Both the position numbers and the translations under genes were made by a program. DNA of 64,000 nt from Streptomyces sp. NBC_01317 (GTDB lineage: Bacteria; Actinomycetota; Actinomycetes; Streptomycetales; Streptomycetaceae). The first letter of the stretch is position 1; each line of letters opens with the position of its first letter. The stretch is from contig NZ_CP108393.1 in assembly GCF_035961655.1 (NCBI RefSeq), positions 7,153,501 through 7,217,500 on the forward strand, in the 5' to 3' direction. Below the pieces are notes generated by a model, which saw only the letters and a program-made list of their open reading frames with translations, did not search any database and had not been told where the DNA came from. Of this stretch, positions 32,944 to 41,990 are shown piece by piece.

Positions 32944-34173
32944 ATGGCCGAGTTCACGCTCGAACTCAACGACGACCAGAAGCAGGTACGTGACTGGCTC
33001 CACGGCTTCGCCGCGGACGTCATCCGCCCGGCCGCCGCCGAGTGGGACGAGCGTGAGGAAACTCCCTGGCCGATCATCCAGGAAGCCGCCAAGATCGGAA
33101 TTTATTCCCTCGACTTCTACGCCCAGCAGTACTTCGACCCCACGGGCCTCGGGATCCCCCTCACGATGGAGGAGCTGTTCTGGGGCGACGCGGGCATCGC
33201 CCTGTCCATCGTCGGAACGGGCCTGGCGGCCGTAGGAGTCCTCGCCAACGGTACGGAGGAGCAGATCGGCACGTGGGTGCCGCAGATGTACGGCGACGCC
33301 GACGACGTGAAACTGGCGGCCTTCTGCTCCTCGGAACCCGACGCCGGCTCCGACGTGGCCGCCATGCGGACCCGCGCCGTCTACGACGAGGCCAAGGACG
33401 AATGGGTCCTCAACGGCACCAAGACCTGGGCGACCAACGGGGGCATCGCCCACGTCCACGTCGTGGTCGCCGTCGTCGACCCGGCCCTCGGCACCAAGGG
33501 CCACGCCTCCTTCGTCGTACCGCCCGGTACGCCAGGACTCTCCCAGGGCCAGAAGTTCAAGAAGCACGGCATCCGGGCCTCCCACACCGCCGAGGTGGTT
33601 CTGGAGGACGCCAGGATCCCCGGCCACTGCCTGCTCGGGGGCAAGGAGAAACTGGACGAGCGGCTCGCCCGCGCCCGCGAGCGCGCGGCGGCGCCCGGCG
33701 CCGAGCGGGTGCGGAACGCGGCCATGGCCACCTTCGAGGCCTCCCGCCCGGCGGTCGGCGCGATGGCGGTCGGCACCGCCAGGGCCGCGTACGAGGTCGC
33801 GCTCGACTACGCCAGGACCCGCACCCAGTTCGGCCGGCCGATCATCGACAACCAGGGCATCGCCTTCCAGCTGGCCGACATGCGCACCCGCATCGACGCC
33901 GCGCGCCTGCTGGTGTGGCGGGCGTCCTGGATGGCGGCGGCGGGGCGGCCCTTCGAGGCGGCCGAGGGCTCGATGTCGAAGCTGTACGCCAGCGAGACCG
34001 CCAAGGAGGTCACGGCGCAGGCCGTCCAGATACTCGGCGGCAACGGCTACACGCGGGAGTACCCGGTGGAGCGCATGCACCGCGACAGCGCGATCTACAC
34101 GATCTTCGAGGGGACCAGCGAGATCCAGCGCCTGGTCATCGCCCGCACGCTGTCGGGCATGCCGATCCGCTAG
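32944..34173 (+). CDS. Acyl-CoA dehydrogenase
   Basis: 409 residues with CCGGAGG ahead of the ATG. The FAD-dependent acyl-CoA dehydrogenase family is shown by 'AAFCSSEPDAGSDVAAMRTRAV' (FAD/substrate loop), 'LNGTKTWATNGGIAHVHVV', 'YARTRTQFGRPIIDNQGIAFQLADM' and 'AVQILGGNGYTREYPVERMHRDSAIYTIFEGTSEIQ', with the catalytic-base Glu in FEGTSEIQ. It introduces the alpha-beta double bond in beta-oxidation or related degradation. Chain length is not predictable. Divergent from the TetR gene. Confidence 0.95.
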   Translation: MAEFTLELNDDQKQVRDWLHGFAADVIRPAAAEWDEREETPWPIIQEAAKIGIYSLDFYAQQYFDPTGLGIPLTMEELFWGDAGIALSIVGTGLAAVGVLANGTEEQIGTWVPQMYGDADDVKLAAFCSSEPDAGSDVAAMRTRAVYDEAKDEWVLNGTKTWATNGGIAHVHVVVAVVDPALGTKGHASFVVPPGTPGLSQGQKFKKHGIRASHTAEVVLEDARIPGHCLLGGKEKLDERLARARERAAAPGAERVRNAAMATFEASRPAVGAMAVGTARAAYEVALDYARTRTQFGRPIIDNQGIAFQLADMRTRIDAARLLVWRASWMAAAGRPFEAAEGSMSKLYASETAKEVTAQAVQILGGNGYTREYPVERMHRDSAIYTIFEGTSEIQRLVIARTLSGMPIR

Positions 34174-34187
34174 GGCGTGTGCGCTCC

Positions 34188-34233
34188 CGTACGGCCGTCC
34201 CCGCCGGAACCTCCCGGCGGGGACGGCCGTACG
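34188..34233. terminator. Perfect 20-bp hairpin between convergent genes
   Basis: Arms 34188-34207 and 34214-34233 pair perfectly around a 6-nt loop, between the acyl-CoA dehydrogenase and the convergent glutathione peroxidase gene. Confidence 0.85.
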
Positions 34234-34244
34234 GCGGTCGGCGG

Positions 34245-34733
34245 TCAGGCGGTCAGCTGGGCCTCGACGGCCGCGACCAGCTCCGGTGCCCCGGGCTCCG
34301 TGGTCGGCCGGAAGCGGGCCACGACCTCGCCCTTCGGGGAGAGCAGGAACTTCTCGAAGTTCCAGCTCACGTCGCCCGCGCCGCCCTCGGCGTCGGCCGT
34401 CTTCGTCAGCTCCACGTACAGGGGGTGACGAGCGTCACCGTTCACCTCGGTCTTCTCCAGCAGCGGGAAGCTGACCCCGTACGTCGCCGAGCAGAACGTC
34501 TGGATGTCCTCGGCGCTGCCCGGCTCCTGCCCGGCGAACTGGTTGCAGGGCACCCCGAGCACGGTGAACCCCCGGTCGCCGTACTCCTTCTGGAGCCGCT
34601 CCAGGCCGGCGTACTGCGGGGTGAGACCGCACTTGGACGCCACGTTCACCACCAGGACGGCCTTGCCCTCGTACGCCGCGAGCGAGGTCGGCTCACCGGC
34701 GAGGGTGCGCAGCGGAATTTCGTACAGAGTCAT
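34245..34733 (-). CDS. Glutathione peroxidase-like (thiol peroxidase) protein
   Basis: 162 residues starting MTLYEIPLRTLAGEPTSL, with AGGAG before the ATG. GPx motifs: 'VVNVASKCGLTPQY' with the peroxidatic Cys (no selenocysteine), 'GVPCNQFAGQEPGS' with the Gln, and 'WNFEKFLLSPKGEVV' with the Trp/Asn of the tetrad. Bacterial Cys-GPx enzymes reduce hydroperoxides, often with thioredoxin rather than glutathione, which Streptomyces lacks. Confidence 0.94.
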   Translation of the reverse strand: MTLYEIPLRTLAGEPTSLAAYEGKAVLVVNVASKCGLTPQYAGLERLQKEYGDRGFTVLGVPCNQFAGQEPGSAEDIQTFCSATYGVSFPLLEKTEVNGDARHPLYVELTKTADAEGGAGDVSWNFEKFLLSPKGEVVARFRPTTEPGAPELVAAVEAQLTA

Positions 34734-34867
34734 CCTGGGTCTCCTTGGTGCAGGCGGTGGTCCTCCCCCCATTGTGGACCTGCCGACGAGGCGGCGGTCA
34801 GGGGGCTCGGTGCTCGCGGACCGGGCCGGCCGTACCGGCGCGGCGGCCGGGGTGGTAGACGTGGGAC

Positions 34868-35116
34868 ATGCCCGATTCCCCGCTGCCGGACCTGTTCCCG
34901 CCGGACGGACCCGCGGCCGGTCCGCCCCTGCCGGGTGCCGTGCCGGAGCCCGCCGGCCGCCTGGTCCGCTGCCGTATGTGCGGCCGCCCGCTGAGGGGTA
35001 CGGCGTCCCGGCGCAGCGGTCTGGGGCCCGACTGCGACGCCAAGCTGCACCCGCCCGCGCCGGACGTCAGGACCCGGCGGCGCGAGGCCGACCAGGACCC
35101 GATCCCCGGCTTCTGA
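34868..35116 (+). CDS. DUF6011-type small zinc-binding protein
   Basis: 82 residues. A Pro-rich N-terminus leads to 'LVRCRMCGRPLRGTASRRSGLGPDCDAKL', a treble-clef-like site with three Cys (CxxC...C) and probably one more ligand, as in DUF6011 proteins that are widespread in Streptomyces. The C-terminus is charged. Function unknown; nucleic acid binding is possible. It converges on tesB with only 16 bp between stops. Confidence 0.75.
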   Translation: MPDSPLPDLFPPDGPAAGPPLPGAVPEPAGRLVRCRMCGRPLRGTASRRSGLGPDCDAKLHPPAPDVRTRRREADQDPIPGF

Positions 35117-35132
35117 CCCGGCGGCCCCTTGC

Positions 35133-36011
35133 CTATCCCTCGACGGCGTGGCGCCGGAAGAGACCTTCCTGCACCACCGACACCAGCAGCGTGCCCGCCC
35201 GGTCGTAGATCCGGCCGCGCGCCAGGCCCCGGCCCCCCGTCGCGATCGGCGACTCCTGGTCGTACAGGAACCACTCGTCGGCGCGGAACGGGTGGTGGAA
35301 CCACATGGCGTGGTCCAGAGATGCCATGTCGAACCCGCGCGGGCCCCACAGGGGCTCGACCGGGATGCGTACGGCGTCCAGCAAGGTCATGTCACTCGCG
35401 TACGTCAGCGCGCAGGTGTGCACCAGCGGGTCGTCGCCCAGCGGCCCCACCGCGCGCATCCACACCGCGCTGCGCGGATCCGCGTCCTTGATCTCCTCCT
35501 GGGTCCAGCGCAGCCGGTCCACGTACCGGATGTCGAACGGCTGGCGCCTGGCCATCCGCTCCAACGACTGCGGCAGCGCGCCCAGATGCTCCCGTACCTC
35601 CTCCGCGACCGTCGGCAGCGACTCGGGGTCGGGGAAGTCCAGGCGCGGCGGCAGCTGGTGCTCGATCCCGCCCTCCTCGGGGCGGTGGAAGGAAGCCGTC
35701 AGATTGAAGATCGTCCGGCCCTCCTGCACGGCTGTCACCCGGCGGGTGGTGAACGACCGGCCGTCCCTGACCCGCTCCACCTGGTAGACGATCGGCACGC
35801 CGGGACGGCCCGGGCGCAGGAAGTACGCGTGCAGCGAGTGGACCGGCCGGTCGCCGTCGGTGGTACGGCCGGCCGCGACCAGCGCCTGGCCCGCGACCTG
35901 GCCGCCGAAGACCCGTTGCAGGGACTCCTGGGGGCTGCGGCCGCGGAAGATGTCGACCTCGATCCGCTCCAGATCGAGGAGGTCGACGAGCCGCTCGGCG
36001 GGGTTGGTCAT
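35133..36011 (-). CDS. tesB: Acyl-CoA thioesterase II
   Basis: 292 residues from MTNPAERLVDLLDLERIEVDIFRG. Double-hotdog TesB family: 'RVFGGQVAGQALVAAGRT' (about 35-52), 'VHSLHAYFLRPGRPGVPIVYQVERVRDGRSFTTRRV', and in the second hotdog 'LDHAMWFHHPFRADEWFLYD' with the catalytic Asp. It hydrolyses medium- to long-chain acyl-CoAs. It starts 43 bp after the helicase stop on the same strand, so it may be cotranscribed. Confidence 0.95.
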   Translation of the reverse strand: MTNPAERLVDLLDLERIEVDIFRGRSPQESLQRVFGGQVAGQALVAAGRTTDGDRPVHSLHAYFLRPGRPGVPIVYQVERVRDGRSFTTRRVTAVQEGRTIFNLTASFHRPEEGGIEHQLPPRLDFPDPESLPTVAEEVREHLGALPQSLERMARRQPFDIRYVDRLRWTQEEIKDADPRSAVWMRAVGPLGDDPLVHTCALTYASDMTLLDAVRIPVEPLWGPRGFDMASLDHAMWFHHPFRADEWFLYDQESPIATGGRGLARGRIYDRAGTLLVSVVQEGLFRRHAVEG

Positions 36012-36054
36012 GGTGTGGTGTGCTCCTTGTCGCCCTTGTTCTCCCGATCGGGTC

Positions 36055-38583
36055 TCAGCGCACCGCGGAGAGCTGGCCCACCGACGTGACGCGCAGGACG
36101 GCCCGGCCCTCCTCGTCGGACGCCGCGAGGTCCACCTCCGCGCCGATGCCCCAGTCATGATCGCCGTTCGGGTCGGCGAACGTCTGCCTGACCCGCCACA
36201 GGCCGTGCTCGGCGTCCTCCTCGATGGCCAGCAGCTTGGGCCCGCGGGCGTCGGGACCCGTGCCCAGGTCCTCGTACTCGTCCCAGTACGCGTCCATCGC
36301 CTCGCCCCACCGGTCCGCGTCCCAGCCCGACTCGCCGTCCAGCTCGCCCAGATCGTTGACGCGGTCCAGCGCGGCCAGCTCCACGCGGCGGAACATCGCG
36401 TTGCGCACCAGGACCCGGAAGGCCCGCGCGTTGGCCGTGACCGGCCGTACCTGGTCCGCCTTCTCCTGCGCCTGCTCGGCCGTCTCCACCTCGGGGTTGG
36501 CCAGCTGCTCCCACTCGTCCAGCAGGCTGGAGTCCACCTGACGGACCATCTCACCGAGCCAGGCCGTCAGATCCTCCAGATCCTCCGACTTGAGATCGTC
36601 CGGAATGGTGTGTTCCAGCGCCTTGTACGCGCCCGCGAGATAGCGCAGGACGATGCCCTCGGTCCTGGCCAGCTCGTAGTGGGACGTGAACTCCGTGAAC
36701 GACAGCGCCCGTTCGTACATGTCCCGGATCACGGACTTGGGCGAGACGGGGTGGTCGCCGACCCACGGATGGCTGGTGCGGTACACGTTGTACGCGTGGA
36801 CGAGCAGCTCCTCCAACGGCTTCGGGTACGTGATCTCCTGGAGCCGCTCCATCCGCTCCTCGTACTCGATCCCGTCGGCCTTCATCGCGCCGACCGCCTC
36901 GCCGCGCGCCTTGTTCTGCTGGGCCGCGAGGATCTGCCGCGGATCGTCCAGCGTGGACTCGACGACCGACACCATGTCCAGTGCGTACGACGGCGATTCG
37001 GGGTCCAGCAGCTCGAACGAGGCCAGCGCGAAGGTGGACAGCGGCTGGTTGAGCGCGAAGTCCTGCTGGAGGTCGACGGTGAGCCGGACGATCCGGCCCT
37101 CCGCGTCCGGGGTCTCCAGGCGCTCCACCACCCCGCCGTCCAGCAGCGAGCGGTAGATGGCGAGGGCCCGGCGGATGTGCCGGAGCTGCTGCCTGCGCGG
37201 CTCGTGGTTGTCCTCCAGCAGGTGGCGCATCGCCTCGAAGGCGTTGCCCGGCCGGGCGATGACCGACAGCAGCATGGTGTGCGTGACCCGGAAACGCGAG
37301 GTCAGCGGCTCGGGATCGGAGCCGATCAGCTTGTCGAAGGTCGTCTCCGACCAGGCGACAAAGCCCTCGGGCGCCTTCTTCCTGACCACCTTGCGGCGCT
37401 TCTTCGGGTCGTCGCCCGCCTTGGCGAGCGCCTTCTCGTTCTCCACGACGTGCTCGGGCGCCTGCGCGACGACCAGCCCGGCCGTGTCGAAGCCGGCCCG
37501 CCCCGCCCGCCCGGCGATCTGATGGAACTCCCGGGCGCGCAACGTCCGTACCCGCGTGCCGTCGTACTTCGTCAGGGCGGTGAACAACACCGTACGGATG
37601 GGCACGTTGACGCCCACGCCGAGCGTGTCCGTACCGCAGATGACCTTCAACAGCCCTGCCTGCGCGAGCTTTTCGACCAGGCGCCGGTACTTGGGCAGCA
37701 TGCCCGCGTGGTGCACCCCGATCCCGTGCCGTACGTACCGCGAGAGGTTCTGGCCGAACTTGGTGGTGAAGCGGAAACTGCCGATCAGGTCGGCGATCCG
37801 GTCCTTCTCCTCGCGGCTGCACATGTTGATGCTCATCAGCGACTGCGCCCGCTCCACGGCGGCGGCCTGCGTGAAGTGCACGATGTAGACCGGCGCCTGC
37901 TTGGTCTCCAGCAGCTCGGTCAGGGTCTCGGTGATGGGCGTGAGTTTGTACTCGTAGTACAGCGGCACCGGCCGGGTCGCCGACCGGACGACCGTGGTCG
38001 GCCGGCCCGTACGGCGGGTCAAATCCTCCTCGAACCGCGACATGTCGCCGAGGGTCGCGGACATCAGGATGAACTGCGCCTGCGGCAGCTCCAGGATCGG
38101 GATCTGCCAGGCCCAGCCGCGGTCCGGCTCCGCGTAGAAGTGGAACTCGTCCATCACGACCTGGCCGACATCCGCCTGCTTGCCGTCCCGCAGCGCGATG
38201 GAGGCGAGCACCTCCGCCGTGCAGCAGATGACCGGGGCGTCGGCGTTGACGGACGCGTCGCCGGTCAGCATCCCGACGTTCTCGGTGCCGAAGAGCTTGC
38301 ACAGGTCGAAGAACTTCTCCGAGACCAGCGCCTTGATCGGCGCGGTGTAGAACGTGACCTTGTCCTGCGCCAGCGCGGCGAAGTGCGCACCCGCCGCGAT
38401 CAGGCTCTTCCCGGAGCCCGTGGGGGTCGAAACGATCACGTTGGCCCCGGAGACCACCTCGATCAGCGCCTCTTCCTGAGCCGGGTAGAGCGTGATGCCC
38501 TCGCCCTCGGCCCAGGTGGTGAAGGCCTCGAAAAGGGCGTCGGGGTCGGCGGTCGGCGGCAGCTGATCAATGAGGGTCACCAC
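36055..38583 (-). CDS. DUF3516 Ski2-like DEAD/DEAH-box helicase
   Basis: 842 residues from tandem GTG codons at 38583/38580. Superfamily 2 motifs run in order: Walker A STPTGSGKS (about 51), 'TAPIKALVSEKF', DEFH (about 145), SAT (about 174), 'GIGVHHAGMLPKYRRLVEKL', 'VICGTDTLGVGVNVPIRTV' and 'QIAGRAGRAG' (motif VI). After about residue 470 comes the long helical region of DUF3516, the actinobacterial relative of Ski2/Mtr4 and HelY-type RNA helicases. It probably unwinds structured RNA. Divergent from the YdjM-like gene. Confidence 0.94.
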   Translation of the reverse strand: MVTLIDQLPPTADPDALFEAFTTWAEGEGITLYPAQEEALIEVVSGANVIVSTPTGSGKSLIAAGAHFAALAQDKVTFYTAPIKALVSEKFFDLCKLFGTENVGMLTGDASVNADAPVICCTAEVLASIALRDGKQADVGQVVMDEFHFYAEPDRGWAWQIPILELPQAQFILMSATLGDMSRFEEDLTRRTGRPTTVVRSATRPVPLYYEYKLTPITETLTELLETKQAPVYIVHFTQAAAVERAQSLMSINMCSREEKDRIADLIGSFRFTTKFGQNLSRYVRHGIGVHHAGMLPKYRRLVEKLAQAGLLKVICGTDTLGVGVNVPIRTVLFTALTKYDGTRVRTLRAREFHQIAGRAGRAGFDTAGLVVAQAPEHVVENEKALAKAGDDPKKRRKVVRKKAPEGFVAWSETTFDKLIGSDPEPLTSRFRVTHTMLLSVIARPGNAFEAMRHLLEDNHEPRRQQLRHIRRALAIYRSLLDGGVVERLETPDAEGRIVRLTVDLQQDFALNQPLSTFALASFELLDPESPSYALDMVSVVESTLDDPRQILAAQQNKARGEAVGAMKADGIEYEERMERLQEITYPKPLEELLVHAYNVYRTSHPWVGDHPVSPKSVIRDMYERALSFTEFTSHYELARTEGIVLRYLAGAYKALEHTIPDDLKSEDLEDLTAWLGEMVRQVDSSLLDEWEQLANPEVETAEQAQEKADQVRPVTANARAFRVLVRNAMFRRVELAALDRVNDLGELDGESGWDADRWGEAMDAYWDEYEDLGTGPDARGPKLLAIEEDAEHGLWRVRQTFADPNGDHDWGIGAEVDLAASDEEGRAVLRVTSVGQLSAVR

Positions 38584-38700
38584 CCCATCTTGCCTGCCTC
38601 ACGCCCTCCGGCGGGAACCGGCCGCTCGGCCGAAGATCATGAGCGGTACTCTGCCCTGTCAACTGAGCTTCACCACAACTGAAATGGGGCGGGTACGCGC

Positions 38701-39492
38701 ATGATGGGACCGGCACACTCACTGTCAGGGGCTGCGGCCTGGCTGGGGGTGGGCGCCGCGGCGGCCGCCGCCGGCCACAGCATGCCGTGGCCTGTTCTGG
38801 TGGTCGGCGCGCTGATCACCGCGGGGGCCGCGCTGGCCCCCGACCTGGATCACAAGGCCGCGACGATATCGAGGGCGTTCGGCCCGGTCTCGAAGCGGCT
38901 CTGCGAGATCGTCGACAAGCTGTCGTACGCCGTCTACAAGTCGACGAAGAAGCCCGGCGATCCCCGCAGGAGCGGGGGGCACCGCACCCTCACGCACACC
39001 TGGCTGTGGGCCGTCGCGATCGGCGCGGGCGCGTCGGGGCTGGCGCTCGTGGGCGGGCGCTGGGCGGTGCTCTTCATCCTCTTCGTGCACCTGGTCCTGG
39101 CGGTGGAGGGGCTGCTGTGGCGGGCCGCGAGGATGTCGAGCGACATCTTGGTGTGGCTCCTGGGGGCGACGTCCGCGTGGAATCTCGCGGGCATTCTGGA
39201 CCAGCCCGGCAACGGCTCGGACTGGCTGTTCAGCGCGCCCGGCCAGGAGTACCTGTGGCTGGGCCTGCCGATCGTGCTCGGCGCGCTGGTCCACGACATC
39301 GGGGACGCGCTGACGGTCTCGGGCTGCCCGATCCTGTGGCCGATCCCGCTGGGTCGTAAGCGGTGGTACGCGCTGGGCCCCCCGAAGCCGATGCGGTTCC
39401 GTGCCGGTAGCTGGGTGGAGCTGAAGGTTCTGACGCCGGTGTTCATGATCTTGGGGGCGGTGGGGGCCGCGGGGGCTCTTGGGGTCTTCTAG
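38701..39492 (+). CDS. YdjM-like (DUF457) membrane-bound metal-dependent hydrolase
   Basis: 263 residues with several membrane helices. The YdjM/DUF457 histidine motifs are present: an N-terminal His in 'GPAHSLSGAAAWLGVG', 'PDLDHKAATIS' (about 48), 'GGHRTLTHTWLW' (about 98) and 'LVHDIGDALT' (about 201). Family members are presumed membrane hydrolases and are often SOS-regulated in enterobacteria; no SOS box was seen here. It is the last core-type gene before the insertion-sequence island. Confidence 0.9.
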   Translation: MMGPAHSLSGAAAWLGVGAAAAAAGHSMPWPVLVVGALITAGAALAPDLDHKAATISRAFGPVSKRLCEIVDKLSYAVYKSTKKPGDPRRSGGHRTLTHTWLWAVAIGAGASGLALVGGRWAVLFILFVHLVLAVEGLLWRAARMSSDILVWLLGATSAWNLAGILDQPGNGSDWLFSAPGQEYLWLGLPIVLGALVHDIGDALTVSGCPILWPIPLGRKRWYALGPPKPMRFRAGSWVELKVLTPVFMILGAVGAAGALGVF

Positions 39493-39722
39493 ACGTTGCG
39501 CCCGTTGTCCGTTGCGCTTACTGCTTGTCCTCAATCGCCGGACGGGCTGGGTGTGCCGTGGTGACGGGGGGCGGGGCCTGCGGAGGTACGTATGTCCGGA
39601 CTGCATGTTTTACGGCGCCTCAGGGTCTCCGGACATTCACGGTAGTCATGCGCCACACAACACGCTTTACGTCCGGACACACGCACCTCCTCCGACCCCA
39701 CCCCCCTCACGCCGCCGGGAGA
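39493..39722. other. Non-coding junction at left edge of IS island
   Basis: I see no convincing gene here. Three copies of the palindrome-like GTCCGGAC/CTCCGGAC occur at 39594, 39627 and 39671, the first two embedded in a 9-bp inverted repeat (ATGTCCGGA, 39593; TCCGGACAT, 39628). They may be remains of element ends or a binding site; nothing ties them to a neighbour. Confidence 0.4.
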
Positions 39723-39800
39723 CTGAGCTTGTTCTTTATCTACCAAGATCTTCCAGGCTTGCTGATGGCCTTGAGGGTCTCGGGCCGCTTGACGGTCTTA
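39723..39800 (-). pseudogene. IS701-like element 3' remnant, interrupted by an IS5-like element
   Basis: Read on the minus strand, 39800-39740 encodes the end of an IS701-type DDE transposase (KTVKRPETLKAISKPGRSW then TAG), nearly the same as the end of the copy at 59233. The terminal repeat CTGAGCTTGTTCTTTATCTA starts at 39723. The preceding codons reappear beyond the inserted element at 41084-41106 (reading YDVGK), after which homology stops. Confidence 0.8.
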
Positions 39801-39862
39801 GGCCTGTCCCGTAAATGATCTCTGACCGGTGTGGACGTGGTCGGACCAGTCCGACCGGTCGC

Positions 39863-40632
39863 CTATCCGGCGAGGTTGAGGTTGTACATCCGGGCAATGC
39901 CGAGCATGGCGTGATGGACACCGTCGCCTCTGAGGCGGCAGTCGCGGAGGATCTTCCAGGTCTTCATGCGGGCGAAGACGTGCTCGACGCGGGCGCGGAC
40001 CTGCTTGTGGGACTTGTTGTGGACCTGCTTCCAGACCGGCAACTCCTCGCCTTTCCGGCGTCGGTGAGGCATTACGAGCCCGGTGCCCGGGTAGCCGCCG
40101 TCGGCGATCGTCATGGTCTTGCCGACGGCGGCCTTCGCGCCGGACTCCCCCCATGCCTTGCAGTCGTTGCGGTTGCCGGGCAAGGGCTTGCCGACCACGA
40201 CGACAAGCCGGGTATCGGCGTCGATGACGACCTGGTGGTTCGTGGAGTACCGATAGTTCTTGGACTGCTCGGCGATGGTGTGGTCGCGGGTGGGCACCAG
40301 GGTGCCGTCCACGATCAGCACGGTGTCCTTCGCGAACCGCTTCCGGGGCTGGAGGGCGAGCATCGGCCCGAGATGATCGATGATCCGGTCCGCCGCCGAC
40401 TTGGAAACCCCGAACAGCGGGGCCAACTGGCGCATGGTCAGGTTCGTGCGCCAGTAAGCCGCGACCAGCAGAGCCCGGTCCTCCAGCGGCAGACCCCACG
40501 GCCGGCCCCTGCGGGCCGCGTCCGCGCCCTCCGCCGTAGAACCGTCACCCACCTCCCGAACAGACGGGGGCTCAGCCCGGTGAACGGGGCTATCCAGGAC
40601 GGCTCCGACGCCGTGATCACACCAGACACCAC
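39863..40632 (-). pseudogene. IS5-family transposase, frameshifted
   Basis: The N-terminal part 'GVITASEPSWIAPFTGLSPRL' is read from a GTG at 40632, while the rest ('GRPWGLPLEDRALLVAAYWRTNLTMRQLAPLFGV...') lies in another frame. Joining them requires dropping one base near 40524, in VTVLRRR|GADAARRGRPW. The DDE core is otherwise present: 'VLIVDGTLVPTRDH' (D), 'IADGGYPGTG' (D) and 'RARVEHVFARMKTWKILRD' (E). A single-base frameshift probably inactivates it; programmed frameshifting, used by some IS, cannot be excluded. Confidence 0.8.
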
Positions 40633-40675
40633 AAGATCGTTTCATGGTGCCCAGCACAACGTCGAGAATGCTCCT

Positions 40676-40996
40676 ATGACTGAAGAACTAGTGAGGTTCA
40701 TCGAGGCGCGGCTGGATGAGGAGGCCGACTTGGCCCGGCGCTGCGACGGTGACGACGGATGCGGGACGTGGACTGCCAACGGACACACGGTCGACTTCTG
40801 CCAGGCCGACCTCTCCAGCTTCCACCCCACGATTGCTCGACACGTGGCTCTGCACGACCCGGCCCGCGTCCTGCGCGAGATCAAAGCCAAACGGCGCATC
40901 CTGGCCCGTCACGCCCGCGATCCCTGGCCGTGCCACGACCTGCGTGACCTTGCTTCGCCCTACAACGACCATCCTGACTTCCCCGCACGGGCCTGA
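40676..40996 (+). CDS. DUF6221-family protein inside the IS5-like element
   Basis: 106 residues, MTEELVRFIEARLDEEADLARR..., with the family's typical 'HVALHDPARVLREIKAKRRILARHA' (about 57-81) and C-terminal 'LRDLASPYNDHPDFPARA'. DUF6221 proteins are common actinobacterial accessory proteins of unknown function, often linked to phage or plasmid material. The frame is intact although the neighbouring transposase is broken. It lies between the two terminal repeats, so it would be a passenger gene of the IS. Confidence 0.75.
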   Translation: MTEELVRFIEARLDEEADLARRCDGDDGCGTWTANGHTVDFCQADLSSFHPTIARHVALHDPARVLREIKAKRRILARHARDPWPCHDLRDLASPYNDHPDFPARA

Positions 40997-41083
40997 AGCG
41001 GCACAGCACACGAACAGAGGCCCCAGCAAGGCCGCGCGCCCGACCGAACGCCGCCCTCTGGAGATCAATTTACGGGACAGGTC

Positions 41084-41394
41084 TTTGCCGACGTCGTAGC
41101 GGGGTGACGGGGCTCATCGACGCGAATCCGAAGCTGCAGTGTCAGCCACGGCAAGGGCGGGGAGATCTCCGTGCGCTGGTGACCGACGTGTGGCCGATTC
41201 GAGCAGGCTGTACGAGACGTTGTTCGAGAACGTCGGGCCGGGTCCTGACTCGTGCGGACTACCCCCGGCGATTCGCGGCCGGTCGATGAAGGCAACCGTC
41301 TCTAGGGTCAAGGCTGAACGGTCGACGGGATTCCCCGGGGCCGGACCCTGACCCCGGGGAATCCCGTCAGCCCTGGGGGAAACGCGAGGAATAG
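41084..41394. other. Non-coding stretch: IS701 scrap then leader of 41395 gene
   Basis: Bases 41084-41106 continue the minus-strand IS701 remnant. I see no gene in the rest. A 17-bp hairpin (41324-41368) precedes the ribosome site of the secreted-protein gene. Confidence 0.6.
41324..41368. terminator. 17-bp hairpin upstream of 41395 gene
   Basis: Perfect arms GACGGGATTCCCCGGGG (41324-41340) and CCCCGGGGAATCCCGTC (41352-41368) enclose an 11-nt loop, 26 bp before the start of the next gene. It could be a terminator for vanished upstream DNA or a leader structure. Confidence 0.5.
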
Positions 41395-41874
41395 ATGACA
41401 CGAGCACGAACACGTCTCGCCCACGGAGCCGCGACGCTGGCCGTCACGGGAGCCCTGATGTGTGGGACGGGAACGGCGTCCGCCGCGCCGAGTGTCCAGG
41501 CCGCAGCCTGCGGGACCACCCTGGCCAGCTGGACCGGGGCCGAGGACGCGGCGTCCTTCGAACTCAAGCAGGACTACACGACCGAAAACGGGGTCTACCC
41601 CCGAACGTTCACCCTCGAGCTAAAGCAGGGCGCTGTGACCGGCAAACTGTTCATGGAAAAGGGCGCGAAGACCTTCCCGCTCGAGGAGAGCAAATACAAT
41701 TCCCGAAACGTGCACAAGAACACCCTGGAACTCAACGTCTTGGTTAAGGCCGAAGATGACGAGTTTCCCGAGTTTCTCCCTCTTGCCGCGACCGAGTGTG
41801 ACGCGAACGGTCAGGTCACCAAGGCGTATATGACACACCAGGACGGCAACGGCCACGCCGTCCGTACCTCCTGA
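41395..41874 (+). CDS. Small secreted protein of unknown function, possibly cut by IS701
   Basis: 159 residues with GAGGAA before the ATG. The signal peptide (TRLAHGAATLAVTGALMCGTGTASA) cleaves near residue 30. The mature part has two Cys (AACGTT and ATECDA), probably disulfide-bonded, and alternating beta-strand patterns ('RTFTLELKQGAVTGKLFMEKG'). I do not recognise a family. The stop codon TGA at 41872-41874 lies inside the IS701 terminal repeat that begins at 41871, so the natural C-terminus may have been removed. Confidence 0.75.
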   Translation: MTRARTRLAHGAATLAVTGALMCGTGTASAAPSVQAAACGTTLASWTGAEDAASFELKQDYTTENGVYPRTFTLELKQGAVTGKLFMEKGAKTFPLEESKYNSRNVHKNTLELNVLVKAEDDEFPEFLPLAATECDANGQVTKAYMTHQDGNGHAVRTS

Positions 41875-41990
41875 GCTTGTTCTTTTTCTTCCGGTCTCGA
41901 ACGACGTCTCGAACGGGGTCACTCACCAGGGAGTTTGCCGGACGTGGGGGCGGCCTTCGCCTGATCCTGTGCTCCGACCCAGGAGCGCAC

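Larger units (their letters stand above)
39801..41083. mobile_element. IS5-family insertion sequence carrying a DUF6221 gene
   Basis: Ends GGCCTGTCCCGTAAATGATC (39801) and, inverted, GACCTGTCCCGTAAATTGAT (41083) form imperfect terminal repeats of about 20 bp. The element (1283 bp) lies inside an IS701 transposase remnant, which continues on both sides. It holds a frameshifted transposase on the minus strand and an apparently intact DUF6221-type gene on the plus strand. The target duplication (at most 4 bp) is not clean. Confidence 0.75.

Noticed and set aside
39593..39678. Three GTCCGGAC-like palindromes considered as a CRISPR-like or iteron array
   Set aside because: Spacing is irregular (33 and 44 bp), units are only 8-9 bp, and no associated genes are present.
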